Shown: one piece after another, positions 8,201 through 10,170 of the stretch | Layout: each line of letters starts with the position of its first letter | Numbering within the stretch: position 1 is the first letter of the stretch | Assembly: GCA_025349905.2 (NCBI GenBank) | Contig: MU625170.1 | Location: 1-10,170, forward strand | Length of the DNA: 10,170 nt | Direction: 5' to 3' | DNA from: Blastocladiella britannica | Lineage: Eukaryota; Blastocladiomycota; Blastocladiomycetes; Blastocladiales; Blastocladiaceae | Made by a program: the position numbers and the translations under genes | Notes under the pieces: generated by a model | The model's input: only the letters and a program-made list of their open reading frames with translations | The model's database searches: none | Told to the model about the DNA's origin: nothing

Positions 8201-10128
8201 TTGCACTCGATGTGCGTCTGGGCGAGTGGCTCGGGACCAAACGGCCGGAACCCGACCCACCAAGATGCGTGCACTTGACCGCCGACGCGGTGCGCGTCCT
8301 GGACCGGTTGCTCGAGATTCTGCGGGAACTGCCGCCCGGGACGCTCATTCGGTGGTGGAGCGTGCGGCAGTCCAAGACGGCCGTGGCCACTTCGGCAGCG
8401 CCAAATGCGACTCCGACTCCACACACCGTCGCTGGAGCGGGAGGTGGGAATGGTGGAGAAATAGCGACCCCGCACACGCCGCCACACACGCCACTGCACG
8501 ATTCCACGACCCCAAACACCACCCCGGCAACGTACCTGTCGCTGCGCATCTGTGTGCCCTCGAGCGCGCAGACCGCGGTCCAGCAGCTCAAGCACTTGGT
8601 CGAGGACTTTGACTGGTCGCGACCCGCCCAGGGCGCGGCATTCTCGCTGCTGCTGCTCCAAGTGGCAGTTATCAAGCAGCTGCTGTCGCGCATTGGCGGA
8701 TTCTTTAGTGTGCTGCCCAACGACCGCGAGATCAGGGTAAGGATCCCGTGCCGGGCGTGTACGTGCACGCCGCGGAACTCGCCGCACCCGGCCGCTGGGG
8801 CGATTTCGGCGATTACGGCTACCGGTCCATCGGGTGTTGAGGCAGTGGGTGGTACAGTTAGTGTTCATGGCGACGCACCCGTTGCGGCCGCCGTTGCCTC
8901 GCATCAGTACCATGTATCGTCACTTCCACCAGTGGCAGAGTCGGTGGCGCCGCTGCCACTGCTATCGATCCCCGCCCGAAACAGTAATAACCCGTTCCCG
9001 TCGCCGGTGCACAGCGAAGCGACTCCGCCGCCCTTGCCACCGGGATCCACACCGCCGCCGCCGCCGCAGCAGCAGCGGGCCGATCTCGTGGGTGGAGGAG
9101 CCGCGAGTTCGGGGTCGGCGTTGCCGCCGCTCGGCCGGGGATTGTCGACGGCGGCTCTTAACACGCCGCCCGCATCGGCCACTGCTCCGACAACGACGGC
9201 GACGACCACGGCCGCGGCGGTGGCGGATCACGGGCCCAGCCGGACCTTGGTGGAGGCTGCGGCGGCGGCGGCCCTACTTCCACTCTCGCCACTATCGCGA
9301 TTATCATCCGCGCCATCGGCATCGTCTGTGGCCCCCGTCGCTGCTGCTGCTGCTGCCGCCGCCGTGGCCCAACCAAAAACGGCCGTACCCGCAACAACGA
9401 CCACTGTCACCACCAACGGGTCATCCGCGGCGCCGCGGCCGTCGTCGACCTCGTCTTCGGCGTTCCCGTTACACACCGAGGCGTCCCCCGCATGTGCGGT
9501 GCTCCCGTCCCTCCCGCCGCCGGCCGAACGCACGCGGCTCACGATCCTGGTGGTCGAAGATAATGTGCTCGTACAGCAAGTCACCAAGAGGTTCCTGATG
9601 ACCGCGGGGCACACGGTGCATATTGCGGATAACGGGCGCGATGCGCTCGAAAAGCTCGGGCTCGAGTTTAATCCGGAGGGGACCGCCGCCACGGACGCCG
9701 ACGGTGCTGCTGCTGGTGCTTCAGCGGGAGCCAACGGCGGTGAAGCGGGCCATGCACCGAACCCATCCCCGGCCTCACTCGCACCGCCTACCGGCGACCC
9801 GTCCTTCCCCCCCCCGCCCGTCGACGTGGTGGTCATGGACTTGCTCATGCCCATCTGCGACGGGTACGAGGCCACACGACAGATCCGCCGGCGGTGGAGC
9901 CCCGAACTGTTACCCGTAGTGGCCGTCACCGCCAACGCTGTCGCGGACGAGGCCGACCGGTGCTTTCAGGCAGGAATCACGGCGTTCCTTAACAAGCCGG
10001 TGCGGCGGAACCAGTTGGTCGCCGTCGTGCAGAACGCCGTCGGGTGGTGGCCGGCCGTCGAGGCCGCGAGGGCCGAGGCGGCAGCCGCGGCCGCAGCAGC
10101 AGCCGGCGCTGCTGCTAACAATGTGTAA
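5255..10128 (+). CDS. CHASE-PAS pseudo-histidine kinase with C-terminal receiver domain
   Basis: Membrane receptor of the hybrid histidine kinase type, 1536 residues in five exons: 5255-6158, 6222-6691, 6752-7066, 7131-7229, 7306-10128. The ATG at 5255 is the first after an in-frame TGA (5240-5242), with G at -3 and +4. Parts: Pro/Ala/Ser-rich cytosolic N-terminus (1-225); TM1 (about 226-248); an extracellular CHASE-like domain (about 255-534) with YIYPYTPELIGADLY and several N-glycosylation sequons (for example VNSS, NNTYW, YNSS, QNFT); TM2 (about 535-555); PAS starting ILEATPNAMLIVDSSGKI (from about 574); a DHp-like helix (about 745-800); an HATPase-like remnant (about 905-1080); a low-complexity linker (about 1085-1335); a receiver (about 1340-1510). 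The receiver is complete: E1347/D1348, phospho-acceptor D1441 in VVMDLLMP, T1471, K1493. The kinase core lacks the H-box His (MLAFVAASMVAPL instead) and has no N or G box; GAAFSLLLLQ stands where GTGLGLAI is usual. I infer no kinase activity. Confidence 0.9.
6159..6221 (+). other. Receptor gene intron 1 (63 bp)
   Basis: Begins GTATGT, T-rich at the start, with a 9-A run before ATATATAG. Phase 1; splicing joins FNQ to STLESFCSLTNW within the CHASE region. Retention would hit an in-frame TAA two codons later, giving a 303-residue protein with only TM1. Confidence 0.9.
6692..6751 (+). other. Receptor gene intron 2 (60 bp)
   Basis: Begins GTACGG and ends with nine A followed by TAG. Phase 0; splicing joins TVNTLFN to LNAFMSSLVYN. 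Read through, its terminal TAG is an in-frame stop. Confidence 0.88.
7067..7130 (+). other. Receptor gene intron 3 (64 bp)
   Basis: Begins GTATAC and ends GTTGT followed by nine A and G. Splicing moves the frame from RRLQRYSE, just after TM2, to TERLLGSWKGYSKAIL at the start of the PAS domain. Its length is not a multiple of three, so the frame change supports it. Confidence 0.88.
7230..7305 (+). other. Receptor gene intron 4 (76 bp)
   Basis: Begins GTGCGC, a weaker donor than the others, and ends TTTAAACAG, with CTGAT as a possible branch site. It is AT-rich and contains in-frame stops if retained. Splicing joins VDSSGKIS to GINRPLVHMTGRS inside the PAS domain, as expected for that fold. 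Confidence 0.85.
8761..9530 (+). repeat. Low-complexity coding linker (Ala/Pro/Ser/Thr-rich)
   Basis: Lies inside receptor exon 5, between the HATPase-like remnant and the receiver domain. It is dominated by GCN, CCN and ACN codon runs, including poly-Ala and Pro-Pro-Pro stretches. It is probably a disordered tether. A similar but shorter poly-Ala run (near 10075-10110) ends the protein after the receiver. Confidence 0.75.
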
Positions 10129-10170
10129 GATGATCCATTGCTTTTGTCCATATTATTGCGCGCTTGGTTT
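10129..10170 (+). other. Start of receptor 3' flank
   Basis: Only 42 bp after the TAA stop are visible. No polyadenylation signal of the AATAAA type is present here. Confidence 0.5.

Noticed and set aside
8737..8760. GTAAGG donor-like site in receptor exon 5
   Set aside because: The frame continues as EIRVRIPCR, which fits the last strand of an HATPase-like fold, and no matching AT-rich intron body follows.
8029..8913. 294-codon minus-strand open frame (and similar ones at 9228-9935)
   Set aside because: These are shadows of receptor exon 5, an artefact of GC-rich and low-complexity coding sequence.

Overview
The window is eukaryotic nuclear DNA, most likely from an early-diverging zoosporic fungus (Blastocladiomycota- or Chytridiomycota-like). 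This placement is inference. It rests on very short introns (55-76 bp) with GT..AG ends and, in two of them, a TACTAA-type branch site; very GC-rich coding sequence with AT-rich introns; tight gene spacing; a CHASE-domain hybrid histidine-kinase-like receptor; and a B12-pathway GTPase of a kind that most Dikarya lack. No bacterial operon signals, insertion sequences, CRISPR arrays or tRNA/rRNA genes were seen.

Layout. (1) Positions 1-1083, minus strand: the 5' part of a gene for a MeaB/ArgK/MMAA-family GTPase, probably mitochondrial, with one 63-bp intron; its 3' part lies beyond the left edge. (2) Positions 1167-3456, minus strand: a complete cytosolic-type threonyl-tRNA synthetase of 722 residues in three exons. 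It lies 83 bp upstream of the GTPase gene on the same strand. (3) Positions 3457-5254: about 1.8 kb with no recognisable gene. It holds a weak candidate for a small two-exon minus-strand gene (4155-4634), a GAGTC cluster upstream of the synthetase, a hairpin, an E2F-like palindrome and a poly(dA:dT) tract upstream of the next gene. (4) Positions 5255-10128, plus strand: a five-exon gene for a 1536-residue membrane receptor. Its domain order is a long low-complexity N-terminus, TM1, an extracellular CHASE domain, TM2, PAS, a degenerate histidine-kinase core, a long low-complexity linker and a complete receiver domain.

The most interesting item is this receptor. Its kinase region has kept the outline of DHp and HATPase domains but has no phospho-accepting histidine and no recognisable N, G1 or G2 ATP-binding motifs. 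The receiver domain, in contrast, keeps all its catalytic residues. It therefore looks like a CHASE-sensing pseudo-histidine kinase whose receiver would have to be phosphorylated by another protein. The three genes show no obvious shared pathway: the synthetase and GTPase are housekeeping and mitochondrial metabolism genes, and the receptor is a signalling gene on the opposite strand.
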